Shown piece after piece: positions 48,613-61,900 of a stretch of DNA of 64,000 nt. Positions within the stretch are counted from its first letter, which is position 1; each line of letters begins with the position of its first letter. A program made the translations under genes and the position numbers. This DNA is from Andrena cerasifolii (Eukaryota > Arthropoda > Insecta > Hymenoptera > Andrenidae): assembly GCF_050908995.1 (NCBI RefSeq), contig NC_135124.1:11346001-11410000 (forward strand). Direction: 5' to 3'. The notes under the pieces were generated by a model that searched no databases, was not told the origin of the DNA, and was given only the letters and a program-made list of their open reading frames with translations.

Positions 48613-49744
48613 TCACTGCCTTCCCACGTCGACGCTTACAGACAACGGCCCCAGCTTCACTGCCCTGTGGATTCCAGCTCCGGTAGACTCTAAATTCTCC
48701 CTCGCATTGCTCACCACGCCTGTTCCATGATCGAACAGTCTTCTGGGGAGCCTACCGTTGCCCTGATACACCTCAGAGTGCGTAGGCCTTGGCACCGCGA
48801 GTCGGTCCAGCACGAAGTTAACGATCCTCCTAATAGGCTGACCTGGCAGGCCGAATCTGAAGTCCTCCCGGGGTCCGTTTCGCAACAGACCAGGAATATT
48901 CACCGAGTGTTGATTGCTAAATATAGTCCTGTAGCTGATGGGGTCCTCCACTCGGCCCTGCAACGTTATCTGAAAGCCAGGCTCGAGAGAGTTCCCTTCG
49001 GCATTGTTGATCGAAGCAGCGTCTCCTTGCTCGCCCGAGTGCACCGTAGAACGTTGACTTTCGCCGCGATCCGCCGTGGGAAACGAAGAGGGAGGCTCAG
49101 CTCGCGGATCAGGGCTAAGTTCGTCGTTTGCATTGAAGGGTTGCTTCGTGAATCCGGAATCGGGCGCGAGCGTGCCGCGTCGATCCTTGTCTCCTCCCGT
49201 CTCCAACGCGACCACCGATCGTCGATTCAATTTTCGAGGTCCCGCTGACCTATTTCCCTCGCCGTTCTGCTCCGAGCCTACAGCTTCCGATCCCAAATAG
49301 ACGTCCAACGGGAGCTCCTCCCCTAAATCCTCGTTCGTGGCACGGGGAATCGTCGACACCTGAGGAGAAGTCAAGTCGTTTCTTTCGCTGTCGGTGTACA
49401 GTCATTTCCAGACGAGTGATGCTCAAACGGCAAGAAAGGGGAAGCAATGGGGAGAAAGTAATTAACTCGTATTGTCGTTGAATCGGAGTTACCTGGTCGG
49501 CGTTTTTCCCCGGGACTGCTGCAAGTTCGTCAAAGAAGCCTCTGTAAACCGTGTTAACAGCTTGGTCCTCGGATGTAATTACTCCGCCATAGAGAAGAGG
49601 ATTCTCTTGGCTCGGATTCAGCTCTTCGGGCTTCCCATGCACGCCATCGTGAATCGTCTGCCGGTCGCAGGCGGCTCTTGGTAAAACGCAGGCGACGTAG
49701 AGCGTAGCGACGAGGAACGTATAAGATATCGGGCGTATCTTCAT
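48613..49744 (-). CDS. Unrecognised secreted protein, 332 residues, two exons
   Basis: Exon 1 (49493-49744, 84 codons) and exon 2 (48613-49359, 248 codons plus TGA) join in phase 0 across a 133-bp intron (donor GACCAG|GTAACT, acceptor CTCCTCAG). I chose the ATG at 49742-49744, not one 12 codons upstream, because it begins a clear signal peptide: basic MKIRP, hydrophobic core ISYTFLVATLYVACVL, probable cleavage near PRAAC|D. The mature protein is hydrophilic and rich in Gly, Asn, Glu, Ser and Arg. Dibasic sites (KLNRRS, DKDRRG, LPRRLF) could be processing sites. The best-ordered-looking part is near the C-terminus (FQITLQGRVEDPISYRTIF, GLPGQPIRRIVNFVLDRL). There is no transmembrane segment after the signal. 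I recognise no family, and a lineage-specific secreted protein or precursor is possible. Confidence 0.75.
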
Positions 49745-51426
49745 CGTGATCCCTCGATCTGGCACTTTCGATCCCGTCACTCGATGTCTAAGGTGTTCCC
49801 GTTCGGAGTCGCGTTTATATGGGCGATCTGGTAGCTACTTGGGAAGGGAATCATTGCGCAAACGATGAAATATCGAAGCTCGCAGCGTCATCGAACACCG
49901 ACCGATCGTTTACACAGTCTGCTTGTAACGTCTTGGCTACGATCAAACAGTGTATAAAAATCGCGCGAGCCGCGGAAATGTGGATGGGTAGCTGGAATTT
50001 TAGGGGATCGGCGGTGGCTGACGATCAAGTCAAACACAGATGGGCCTGTCTGCCAAGCGAACTGACACCTCGAGGACATTTCCGCGAGGAGACGTTCGGT
50101 GGTAGTCGAAGCTGGGATTCGAGACGCGATTCGACGAGAGCTACGAAAATATTTTGAAACGTTTTCCGTATGAAATATTCTTACAGCGGCAGCAGGATTT
50201 CTGGCAGATCGAGCATCAGCTTTGCCCCCAGCCGCGGCACGTGCTCGTATCGACGAGAAGGGTATAACTTTCCCGGGGGGAAAGGCCAAAACTTTCCACC
50301 AACTATCGTCGTTTGTCATGCAACTTTTCTGCTTCCTCTTTCGCCAGGGCCGAGGTATTCGCAAAATTCTCGCGGAAACTTTATCGTTTCCCGATCATAA
50401 CGCGCCGTACTTGTCTCTGACCCTCCGCGCGAGCTGCAACTATTGAACAGTCACGTCGAACGCGAGGATTCCAAGTGATATTACAATTTCGCAATTTCCC
50501 ATATCCCCAAGCGATCTTACCGTTCAATCTGCTAATATCCACCTTATTTTCCCTGTCCCCTCCCAATTAACGCTCGTATCTCGATGACCACGATGGAAAC
50601 AGAGGTCCTCAATTCGCGTGTCAGTGTGTTCGACTCTTTCAATCAAACTCCCTTGTACGTCCTGATTGCGATTCTTTCACGAATTCCAAGGAAACTCGCG
50701 TTCACCCCGTCGCGAAGCCAACGTTAGGATTGTGCCGGTTGATCGCGACCCACCACGTACAACCCCAGGGATCAGCCGCTCGTTCGGACGAGCTAATTGT
50801 GAGCGAACCTTAGCACGTCGCGTGGCCCGTTGAATTTTAATGAAATGGCGCGTAGATTCCTTGGCTACGGCGTCTTCGGTCGTGAAAAGAACGGAGCGCA
50901 AAGCAGCCGCCTAGCATGCAGACACTCCCGAGAACAGGGCCTCCCGTCGCCTCCGTTTCTCGCGCTGTATCGCACCGCCGTCCCATTCATAACAGTTAAA
51001 TAGAGTCAAACGGAAGATCGAATCATTCTCCATCGATTCCTCGCGCAGAGTTTCCGCGGGGCACGGTTCACGCTCCACGAACAATATATGCATCTAAGAA
51101 ACGCGCCTGACTGCCTCGCAAATGGAAATGCAATCGGAAGTTTCGAGCTGTACGTGTGCACGGGGTCGCGATATTTCGGTCAGCAATTACTGGCACCGGA
51201 AATGGGACGGGAGGCCATCGTGTGCCCGTGGCGAATGGGGCGCGCAGGGAAATCGATGTTAGTTGCAGTGAATTTGATTCATTAAGCATCTTCAGAATAA
51301 ATGAGAGTACGACAGATTGCATGTCCAACGAAATTATCGCGTTGCGAAATCATTGTTTTGTTAGTTTCACTCGAGAGGTTGGGGTAGGGATGATTGAAAC
51401 CTCATAGCACGTTCAAGACTGCAATC
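49745..51426. other. Intergenic between the secreted-protein gene and the 3' end of OPLAH
   Basis: Includes the upstream (promoter) side of the secreted-protein gene and CG-rich unique DNA. A run near 49792-49818 precedes it, but no definite TATA box could be assigned. No exon or repeat was recognised. Confidence 0.4.
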
Positions 51427-51432
51427 TTTATT
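51427..51432 (-). promoter_or_regulatory. Polyadenylation signal of OPLAH
   Basis: AATAAA on the - strand, 83 bp past the TAG stop codon at 51515-51517 and followed by an A/T-rich stretch. It is the only such hexamer in the right place. Confidence 0.65.
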
Positions 51433-51514
51433 GTATTTTTTTTATGAAATTATGAGCAGCTTCTCCAGGAACAAATTATTGTCGTTAAAAGGTCGATGCT
51501 CGTAACCTTGAGAA

Positions 51515-54500
51515 CTATACAGATTCTTGAGCTTTTCGGTACTCGAAGACGCTTCCACGCTCGATGAATCCTTGCGCGCTTCTTTGCGCTGAAGCAACCC
51601 TTGCTCCGGGTGCACCGTACCCACCGCCACCAGGAGTCTCCAGGATAAACGTGTCCTGTGTAGAAAATCATTACATCATCTCGTTTTCTCAGCAGCCCAA
51701 GGAAAGCTGTTCGAATTACAGGAAGATCGCAAGCCTCCGTCTTTCGATAACTCCACAATAATACCGCGATATAAATTCTCAAGTTTTACGCGAGACTATG
51801 CGCGCAAGGCAGTTGCAAACGAGGGGATCGTATCCGTCGAGATAAAATGTTTACGAGAGGCAGCGTAAAACCCGAACCGTTTCCTTCTACTTCCGTCTTG
51901 CGTGGCTATTCGAAATCGACGTAGACGGCAGTGTATTTTTTGCACTTTATCGCGACGATTTTACAACACGGCGTAAAGCTTTACGCAATTCATATTTGCG
52001 CCTCGGAGGATGGACGATGCTGGATGTTAAAAGGGATTGCGTTACTCGCGAGCCTCTTACCCCTGGACAAACTGGAACAGCGGTTTTGGGGCCCAAATTG
52101 ATCTTTCTACCGTCTGCCCTCTTCAACGTGTTCCTCCCACGTCCACCGGGAGACCCTCCCGCTAAACCAGGCGGACTGTGCACCCTTCTCTCCGTCAGTA
52201 CTGACAGCATCATGGGTGCCCTGTGAAAGAAACACTGAGCTAGAAGTGACGGAGGAGAATAAATCCAGGAGTTTGCCAAAAGAGCTACCCTGTGTACTTA
52301 AATCGTCCAGAGAAATTTTGATTCAGCTACCTGAAGGTGATTTCACGGATAACGCCGTCGCCACCGCAGTGAGCACCGGGCCCACCACTTCCTGGACGGA
52401 GGGAGAATTTATCAAGAACAACAGGGTACCGGAGTTCCAGTATCTCTGGGTCGGTGATCCTGGTGTTGGTCATGTGGGTGTGCACTCCCCCTCTACCATC
52501 CCACGTCGGTCCCTTTTAAACCGTGTACAGTGTCATACGATAAATGAATCTTATAGAAAAAGGTTGAACAGATTAGGGAGGGTGTCTTACAGCTCCGCTG
52601 CCGCCAGCCACAGTCTCGTAATATCCCCATTCCTCTGTTCCCAATGTCACGTTATTCATGCAGCCTTGCGATGCAGCGCACGCCCCGAAAGCTTGCAAAA
52701 CAACGTCAACGACGCGTTGGGATGTAAGGACGTTGCCACCCACCACTGCAGCCTCCTCTGATGGGTCTAGGAGCGACCCCTTGGGAACAATCACCTTCAC
52801 AGGCTTCAAGCAACCCTGAAATGGGAGGAAACGTGGAACGATGATCCACGAGATCGCACAGTGAATGCAGATGGTAAATAAGAGTGTAGTGTTACCTGGT
52901 TCAAAGGAACGTCTCGACCAACGATGCACCTCAAGCAGTAAATCAAGGCAGAAAGTGTGATCGCCCGAGGTGCATTACAGTTTCCCCAAACCTCGTACCC
53001 AGTCCCACTGCAGTTTCAATTTTTCATTGCTGTCCCTTATCAATTCTCATTTAGAGCGAATAAGAAAAGCTTACGTGAAATCGCAGACTGCCTCGCCCTT
53101 CTCAATATCGATGCTCAGGAGGAATCTTATTGGGCTTCCATCGTCCATGTAGTCCACTGCAGCTGCAGTGGTGTTTCCGGTTTCCTCAAGCAGCTTTCTA
53201 CCGACAGACTTTAGCATATCCCTCACTGCGACCTCCGCGTTGTGCTGGATGTGACCCATGTAGGCTTGCACCACGTCCAGGTCGTATATGTCGATCAGTT
53301 CAGTCACCAATAGCGAGCCCTGCACCAAGCATTAGCAAATCCTTGGAATTAAATCAGGAGAATTGATAATCGACTCGTAACGCGGCCTACCCACTTTGTG
53401 ATTAGCTGCGATCTGAGCTTTCAGATCGCTCAGATTGTCAGACAAATTCCTGGTCCCAGAACTCCCCGGAATCTTCCCCGGTGCCATTAACTCCTCCGTC
53501 AGTTCTTTCTCTCGAAACTCGCCTTTGTGCACCAACAGGAAGCTCTTGAAAGCAGCGCCCTCCTGTAGATAAATCATCCTTTTGAATCATAAATAATATC
53601 AGGAGCAATCTTTTCCTGAAGCTCTTTTCACCTGAAGCAAAGTGGTCGAATGTGGCGGCATGGAGCCAGGCGTTATACCCCCGATGTCAGCGTGATGGCC
53701 TCTGCTGGCCACAAAGAACACTGGCTTCTCCACGTCCCTGTCGCAAAATCATTCCACATTCACCCACCGTCAAATCGTCACTGATTTGTTTATCGAAAGG
53801 AACGAAAGAAATACTTGTAGAACACTGGAGTTATGACTGTGAGGTCTGGAAGATGCGATCCACCCGCTGAAGGGTGATTCGCGAGAATCACGTCGCCTCT
53901 CGTGAATTCCCCTTTGAACGCCTTCATCTGATACTGCACCGTCTCCTGCATAGCGCCCAGATGAACGGGAATGTGGGGTGCGTTGGAAACCAAACCTCCA
54001 TCGGGGCCGAACACCGCGCAGGAGAAATCCAATCGTTCTTTGATGTTGGTTGAGATGGAGGTTCTCTGAAGAATCCTTCAAGGACAGACTCTCGATTAAG
54101 AAAGCCCTCTGAGACAACCTTGCAAGGCTTTTAAATTATCGCTCCATCTACCTGCCCATCTGCTCGGCGATGCTCATGAAGCGGTGGGAGAAGATGCTCA
54201 GCTGAATCGTATCTAAATCGGTCGTGACTTTCGTCCTCAGACCTTGACCGATCGTTATCTGAACGTCTCCGCGAGACGTGATCGATGCCATGCAATCAGG
54301 CTCGATCAGAAGTGTGCTCAGGCTGTCCATTATAATAGCCGGCCCGTGTATCGAGTGGCCAGGCGACAAGGAATCTAATTGGTACACTTTGGTCTCGAGG
54401 CAACCGTTTTCGAAGTACACCATAGTGGTCTGTGAAGAAGTCGATGCATCTTTCGTACACTAAGGATACATTTATCTACCCATTGTTGGTTTCAAATAGA

Positions 54501-57500
54501 ATCTTTCTCGTACACTTACCTTTTCCAACTTCGGAGGTACAGTAGAAGCTGGTCGAATCGGGTCTTCCTGTACGTCAGTCTTCCCCACGCCTCGCACTCT
54601 CACGTCGTTCACCAGAATCTTCCTATTCGGCATAGTGAAACCGAACTCCGTTTGATACCTTGATCAAACACGACCACGGTTAGCGCTTCTGTTTCATTTC
54701 CTCCCAGCGCATCTTACCAAAAAAAGCTTCACCTTTCCAAGAACGTGGTGAGGAAATCGCCATGCTTCGTGCCCTCGTTTCCAGCACCCTTTGGACTCGG
54801 CGTGCACATCAGGGCGCAGTCTGTCCCCTGGTAACGGAGGTGCAGGAATGGTTCTGTGACTATGTGAGAGTCGTCGAATCCTTGTGTGGTTAGTTTGGCG
54901 CGCACTTTCTTCTGCAGGGCATCTAGACGCTCGTCCAAGCGCGCGAATGATTCTAACATTCGAGGAACATGCGTGTTTATATTGAATTAAAGGCTGTCGG
55001 TTGTTGTGCAAACATACCTTGCTCGTAGACTTCTGCACTGGGTTCCTGAGCCTCTTCCACGACGTCCGCCAAAGCCATACCATAGGCTGACAAGATCCCA
55101 GCGTACTTGTGGACGAAAACGGTTCCCATGCCGAGGGAACGCGCGATGGCACATGCGTGTTGGCCTCCAGCGCCACCGAAACACGCTAAAACGTGACGAG
55201 ATGTGTCGTAGCCCTTGGCCTATTCGAAATATAGGAGAAAACATGTTGACTATTCGCTACATATGCGCTTGGTAGAGTGTACTTGATAATACCTGTGTCA
55301 AAGCTCGTATAGGCCGACACATTGTCTCGTTAGCAACCCTGACGAACCCCATCGCCACCTCCTCGGTCGTCATCCTCCCTTCCGCCTTCTGACCTTCATT
55401 CGCTAGAAATTCGTTTATCTATAAACCAGAGTTAATTCCTCGATAACGATTCACTTTCAATACTCCAATGACGTAACTAAAATCCTCAGCTTGTCATTCT
55501 GTACCTCTTATACTCGAAAAACGACCAATACGTACTTGATCAGTGAGCTTCTGGAACTCGTGCATCGTGCGCGACTTGTCCAGCGGCTCGTTTTCATTCG
55601 GCCCGAATATTCTCGGAAAGTACTCAGGCAGCAGCCTTCCCAGGGCAAGATTCGCGTCCGTGACAGCCAGGGGGCCGTTCTTCTTGTAACACGCGGGCCC
55701 AGGATGGGCGCCCGCGCTCTCAGGTCCCACCTCGAACAGACCTGACCTGAAGAAAAGCATCGATCCACCTCCTGCCGCCACTGTGTTCACGTCCAACTTC
55801 AACCACATTTAATGTTTCGATCGACATCGAGGTTTCATGGAATCGAGTCTAGGAAACGTGGTCGCAAAGGGGATGGTACCTGCGCGGCTTGGATCGTGAC
55901 ACCAGCTGTCGTGCTCTCGTATACGTGCTCGTAGCTGCCCCCATAACGACTCACATCGGTGGAGGTGCCGCCCATGTCGAATCCTATTACTGGCAAGTCG
56001 GTTTCCTTGCCGTGGGTGGTCATCGCGTAGCCCACGACTCCTCCAGCGGGGCCAGAGAGGATGGCGCGAGATCCGTTGAATCTATGAAAACGAAATACCT
56101 AGGTGGATGCTGTTCGAAGTGCTTCATTAATACCTCGCTGAAGATGCACTCACGAGTTCATTGGAGTGAGCCCACCGTCGCTTTGCATGAACAGTACGTT
56201 CACATCCTTCAGCTTGTCCTTGAAGCCGGACGAGAAGCCCTAAGAGATGGACGTGAGTTATTGCTTCGAGCAAGAGAAGAAATTAAGGTGGCTGCAATTT
56301 AGTAGAGTACCTGCAGGTATTGTTTAATATGTGGAGTCAAGTATGCATCGGCGCACGCGGTGAAGCCTCTGGGGACGATCCTCGCCATGGGCATCACCTC
56401 GTGTGAAAGGGACACTTGCTGGAAACCAGCCAGCCTCGCCAGCTGACCAACCCTCACTTCGTGTTCAGCGAACCTGAAGTAAGACAGTCGTCAGAGAATC
56501 TGATACCTGATTGTAGTCGCTGTTTAAAATAACTGACATGTAACTGTGCGCAAGAACCACCGCCAGGCTCTCGATTCCAGATCGTCGTAGTTCCTCCAGG
56601 TCCCTCTTCAGCCTCTCCTCGTCGAGTTCTTGCGTGACGAACAGGTCCTCCCCCGTGGAGCCCTTCGCTCTTCGCCACTGCTTGCTGTCTAATCGACACC
56701 TATCAGGCAGAGCAGGCACCACCCTGCATCTAACTTCCACCACCTTCTTGTACAAGACTTCCGGCGTTACTACTTGCTGTAAAGAGTGCCATTCTTCCAT
56801 ACACTTCCTCTTACAGCTTCCCCAAATCACTAGTATATTTATTATCTACTCGTGTCGTAGGCCCAGCTCAATTCCGCCTTTTATTTATAATACCTACGTT
56901 TATTCAAACTATTCGATGACCATACTTTGAATTTTTATTCCCAGCTTAAAACATTTATAGTACAACTTGTGATATTTAAAACTTTATTTGAAAAAATGCC
57001 AACAATAAAAAGACTATCTTGCGCGCCCTAGTCAACTTTACGCCCTGGGCAGCTACTTAATTTTGCCGGTTACATCTAAATACGAACCAGATCGAAAATA
57101 TTCGGCCGAGCTTGGTTCCCTATATAAAGAAGATCCCTGAACCCCTCGTTAATCAGCAGTGCCATTTTCGCGCCTTTTCTCTCCAGCAAGGCGTTAGTAG
57201 CCACAGTCGTACCCATTCGGATCCACGAGATCAACGAAGTATCAATCTCTCCATCGATTCTCCGCCCGGTCTCCTGCAATCACAGTCGCGTCGGGAATAA
57301 AGACCTCTCACAGTGTCTCTAAAAGAACGCTATCGTTACCTGCTCGAGAATCCTGCGTATACCCTCGCGTGGCGCGTCTTCGTAATTGGCAGGGTCGACC
57401 GACAACAGTTTCATCACTCGAATTTTACCGCCAGGACACCTCGCGTACACGTCCGTAAACGTGCCGCCGCGATCTATAGCGAACTCGAACTTCGTCTGTT

Positions 57501-57504
57501 CCAT
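51515..57504 (-). CDS. OPLAH: 5-oxoprolinase (ATP-hydrolysing), complete, 21 coding exons
   Basis: This enzyme opens 5-oxo-L-proline to L-glutamate with ATP in the cytosolic gamma-glutamyl (glutathione) cycle. Exons, 5' to 3': 57504-57340, 57273-57088, 56776-56538, 56473-56311, 56239-56154, 56081-55880, 55796-55536, 55418-55293, 55219-55018, 54952-54733, 54658-54520, 54429-54152, 54075-53815, 53737-53632, 53562-53395, 53319-53075, 53007-52896, 52815-52591, 52512-52331, 52220-52061, 51655-51515. All phases agree and the sum is 1288 residues, equal to the human enzyme. Hydantoinase-A motifs: AIDRGGTFTDV (residues 9-19) and GFDMGGTSTDVS (about 313-324). Hydantoinase-B motifs: NIKERLDFSCAVFGPDGG, HPSAGGSHLPDLTVITPVF, GGNVLTSQRVVDV, GACAASQGCMNNVTLG and TPGGGGYG near the end. 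The C-terminus GSVFEYRKAQESV matches the conserved family end. I see no disruption. Exon 2 uses a weak donor (CTG|GTTCGT), supported by the family match across the junction. Confidence 0.97.
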
Positions 57505-58457
57505 TACTGTTCGCGCGCCACTTGCCAGAGTCTGAAATCCCTGTCCAACTGTGATCGCGCCCAAGGAACGCTCTAAACTAGCTCAACTTACACCAGCCAC
57601 GCGAACACAGCTAAATTCGACGCGCGATAACGTCTGATAAGATTCCGAGCAGCCAGGAGCTTAAAATCTGTACATAAAACCGTCGGAGCAAACAGTAGGC
57701 CCGACTAATTGCTCGTCACGCGAACAGTTGATGGAGGATTTGTGCGATTTCGCGACTAACAGTTGCGTTGGAACACAAGTAGCGATTGGGAGAGACTATC
57801 TCCTCGTAGACGCTTGGAGCAGTCTAGACCACAGGATGCCTTCTGTTTTCGCGTGTGTGCCGTCCTTGAGAATTTCTATATTTCTATTTGCCTTGGGGTG
57901 ACCGTGACTTCGTCGGGCGATCTGTGGTCTCGTGCACAGCAGCACTGTAGCGAAATCGACGTAGCAGGCTCTTAGTGTTTTTCCATTTTTCCCGCTCGGC
58001 AACAAGTGTTACGTAACGGTCGCGGAGCTTCGTCGAGCCTGATAACAGAACTGCCTTGCGAGTAGCATTTCGATCGTGGTAGCCGATGCTTGTTGACTGT
58101 GACTCGTGAAAATCGAGTTTATTGTTAGTCACGAGTTCCTTGAACAGGTACAACTATGACTTCACTTTGGAGAATGATTTTGCTTGTGAACGGGTCGAAT
58201 TGTTTCGAGTGTAGCCAGGAGGGTTGCGAACTGTTTGTACGAACTGATTTCTTCTTGTTTTATTATGAATCGTGGGTTATGAAGGAGGTTGGATCGTACA
58301 CGACGCCTTGATAAAGACAAAGGTCACTGAGCTCCGGAGACTGCGCACAAACGATGCGTGGTTTTATTAGAATCCGCGGTACTGGGTGGTCAGAAAGTAT
58401 GTAGTCGTTCAAGGGATAGAGTCTGTTTGGAGTTAAGTTTTTCTTAACAGGGAACAA
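57505..58457. other. Intergenic between FATP and OPLAH
   Basis: The FATP-to-OPLAH gap holds the OPLAH upstream region. No coding sequence was recognised in it. The genes are tandem on the - strand, with 1420 bp between the FATP stop and the OPLAH start. Confidence 0.45.
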
Positions 58458-58463
58458 TTTATT
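58458..58463 (-). promoter_or_regulatory. Possible polyadenylation signal of FATP
   Basis: AATAAA on the - strand about 460 bp past the FATP stop codon. It would give a 3' UTR of roughly 480 nt. Other signals nearer the stop were not noticed, but usage is not shown by sequence alone. Confidence 0.4.
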
Positions 58464-58924
58464 AAACTATGATGAGTTCCGTACTACGTACAGTATCACT
58501 TTACACTCGCAGCAATATGTGCTCATCACTTTCCTCTTTACAAAATCGTTTCAAGTCTTAATCTCTATGAATCTGGCTGGTAAAGTATATCTACAGTTAC
58601 GACTAAGGAGTTCAAAGGAAACCGTATACACAGGATGCTTAATATTCTACAGAATTTTGGAGATCAAGAGCTACGCGATTTCGTAAGATAGTATCGGTGT
58701 AAAAATATGTATAAATGCGATTATCCTCGGGTTAATACGCGGTAAAAAAAAAAGGAAGATATAAAATTGTAGGCACGGTGAAAGACAACCAATCGATCGA
58801 ACCGTCTTCGGTTCAGCGGACTCCTCTTTTCTACCAATAAATACAAATTATACAGAATTCGAATTACACTCGCAGAGAATTCCTCTGCCTTGGATCTTCA
58901 TCTGTAGAATTCTATTCGCGACCT

Positions 58925-61900
58925 TTATAATCGAGCTCTTCCCTCTATAATATCGTTGTAAAGCTGCTCCGTGAGTTTCACGTACACGCCGGAGTTGTCG
59001 AGGAAGTAAACTGGGTCCGTGATCTGGAAAGAAATTCGCGAATCAGCCCCGCATCGAATTATATCCGCGTGGGAATAATCAGAGAACCTGACACTTTACC
59101 TTCCTGATGTCGAAGCCGACGTCTTGAAGGTCTTTCTTCTTCAACTTGAACGTGCCTTTTGAAACAAACCGAAAACCCCTGTTATTGCATCTAAACATTG
59201 AAAAAGCATCGACGCGCCACATACGAACGAAACACTTGCCGGTAAGTGGTAGTTCCGAGAGAACTCGAACGAACAGAGGCCTGGCGTACGAGGGCAGGCA
59301 CTTCTTCAGACCGTCCCCCATTTCTTTGATGTTCAGGGTGTTGTCTGGATCGTAAATCGCGGCCATTCCAGCTTTCCCTTCGATCATAGGCACCTACCAG
59401 TGTCACAACGCATTCTTACTGTAATAAGGAGGCTTTCCTCTCGCGGGATATCAATTACTTCCGGCATGCTGTTACCTCGACACCGTAAACCGCTGCATCC
59501 TTCAACCCTATCACGTTGCTGACGACCGCCTCGACTTCGGAAGTGGCGACGTTTTCGCCTCTCCACCTGCGACGATAATCGTGACACGATCAGAAACGTT
59601 GAAACGATCGGGGCCAGGGCGCGTCAGGGGAGACAGCTTGGACTTTCAATAGTTCAGTTTAAATTATAAATTCGGTGCTAGTCAAACCGTTCAAACTTGT
59701 ACGAAACGTGCAAGGGCTTACCTGAACGTGTCACCGGTCCTGTCCTTGAAGTAGAAGTAGCCGAACTCATCCATAACCAATATATCACCTGTTCGAAAAA
59801 CGGGATTTAATCATCGTGGACGTTTTCACGCGATACAAACAGATCGTTTCTTTCATTTACGAATCACCGACCGGAATTGAAGACTCGGTCGCCCTTCTTG
59901 AACACGTCGCGCAGGATCTTCTGCTCGGAGGCTTTCCTGTCCACGTAGCCGGAGAAGTCGTTCACCACCTTCTTCGGGTTTATCTTCCCCACGAATATAC
60001 CAGGCTCGCCTGCGAACACGGCCGAAGCGCCAGGATGTACTAAGATTCAATAGAAACGATTTAAAAAAATTCCCAGCTGACTATTAGGTTTTCTTACCAG
60101 GTTCGCAACGCATGCACAAGCCGTCGGGCCCTCTCACAGGTTCCCCAGTCTCCTCGTCGACTTTCAGCAAGGCCACAGGGTACAGAGAGCCCGCGCACAG
60201 TGGCACGAACCCCACCGCGCCGATTTTGTTGTCGATATTCACTGAAAGAAATAATTCAGTGACTAAGAAGGTAACCGGTCGGGGACAGAGGTGTCCCAAT
60301 ACCATTCGCGGCTAAAGAAACAATCGCAAGTTGGTACCGAGATTCGAGTTCCCCTCGGTGGCGCCGTAAAACTCGCCTATCTGCTTCACGCCGAACCTCT
60401 CCACGAAAGGCTTCCAGATGTGAGGCCTCAGGCCGTTCCCAAACATCAGCCGGACTTTGTGCTTCGTATCGCAAGGACCGGGAGGAACGGTCAACAGATA
60501 GCGACAGATCTCGCCGATGTACTGTGCGATCTGCGACCAGATGCACCGTTTAACGTTTCATGCAACCAGCCACGCGGCTTCGTTGTTGGAGAACGGTCAC
60601 TCGTTACGAAATCAGTGCAAACGAATCGATAGAACTGTTTACACGGGACGGTATCGTTGATGGGGCCGATTGGAATTGGCATTCCGAGTAGCTGGCGCGC
60701 TCGACTGCGATCCCGGATCGCAATTGGTGCGTAATACGCTTTTAAGGATGTATTGGACCTATCTTCAAAATCGTACCAAGTTGATGAAAATTTGTGAGAT
60801 TGTTCTCTCCAATCTTCCTGACGTGCTCCAAAAATTTTAAACGAATTCACTAAATGATTGCTGAGTTATAACGATTTTAATTTTCAATGATTTTACACGT
60901 ACTCTTATGGAAAGAGACGACCTTGACAGATAAAACAGCTGCGAAAATGGTGAAGAAATGGTACCAATGATTTCATTTTTTTTTTTACATGTAGCATATG
61001 GGTGGATGAAAATATCTGCCAAGTTTCAATTGTTTTCACCACACCGTTTTAAAGAAATAAATTATAACTTGAGAAAATTGTGAATTCAGGGCGTTTTCAC
61101 TGCCAAAAGTATAGCAAATAATACTTGAGAAAGGATTTGTAAAGTGAAAAATACCTTCCTAGGAGTAAAAATAAGACTCCACCTGTCGTTCGAGTTCCTT
61201 ACACCTAGATTTACTATGCGTAAGACGTAGATATTCAAGTATTTCAAGTTTCATATACTTTTGTCTAATATTGTACGTCCCATACATCCTTAAAGTTTCG
61301 CGGGGTAACGCGTCGAAGAGAGCCACGTACCAAGTGAAACATTTGGATGGTTTAAAGTTTAGAATCTAAGTTTAGATCAGTGATGAGCAACCTTTCGCTT
61401 ATAGTGGGCCCAATACTCTACGTGGGCCGCAATATTAAATACTTAAATATACTGATCAAAGAATTTTAATTGGTGGGGTGAATTTGCTATTTCCGACATA
61501 GATTTATAATTGAGATAATTGCGGGCCGCAAGTCCGTGGCTAGCTACAGGGCCGCGAGTTGCTCATCACTGACTTAGAGTTTAGATGATCGACGGGCAAG
61601 AGTAATCTTACAGTGCATTCGTAATGGACGCAGTCGGGCCAGAACTTGGACGCGCTGAAACGTCTGCGAAGCACGACCGTGACACCCCTGAGCAGTGCCT
61701 GACCCACTCCGATCAGCCCCCCTGCTGTGTGATAGAGCGGCAGAGAATCGTAAATGCGATCGGTCGATCGTAGATTCAGCATGAAGTGAACGCCGCTGGA
61801 CATCAGCATGTATCTGAAAGTGCAACGAAAGTATATACGCCAGATATCGACGAACAAGTCGGCGGGCGTTTCTGCCGTCGCGAATCTCGGCGCTCGAGGG

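Noticed and set aside
48727..49248. 173-codon + strand frame
   Set aside because: Antisense shadow of exon 2 of the secreted-protein gene, whose - strand structure is supported by a signal peptide and splice sites.
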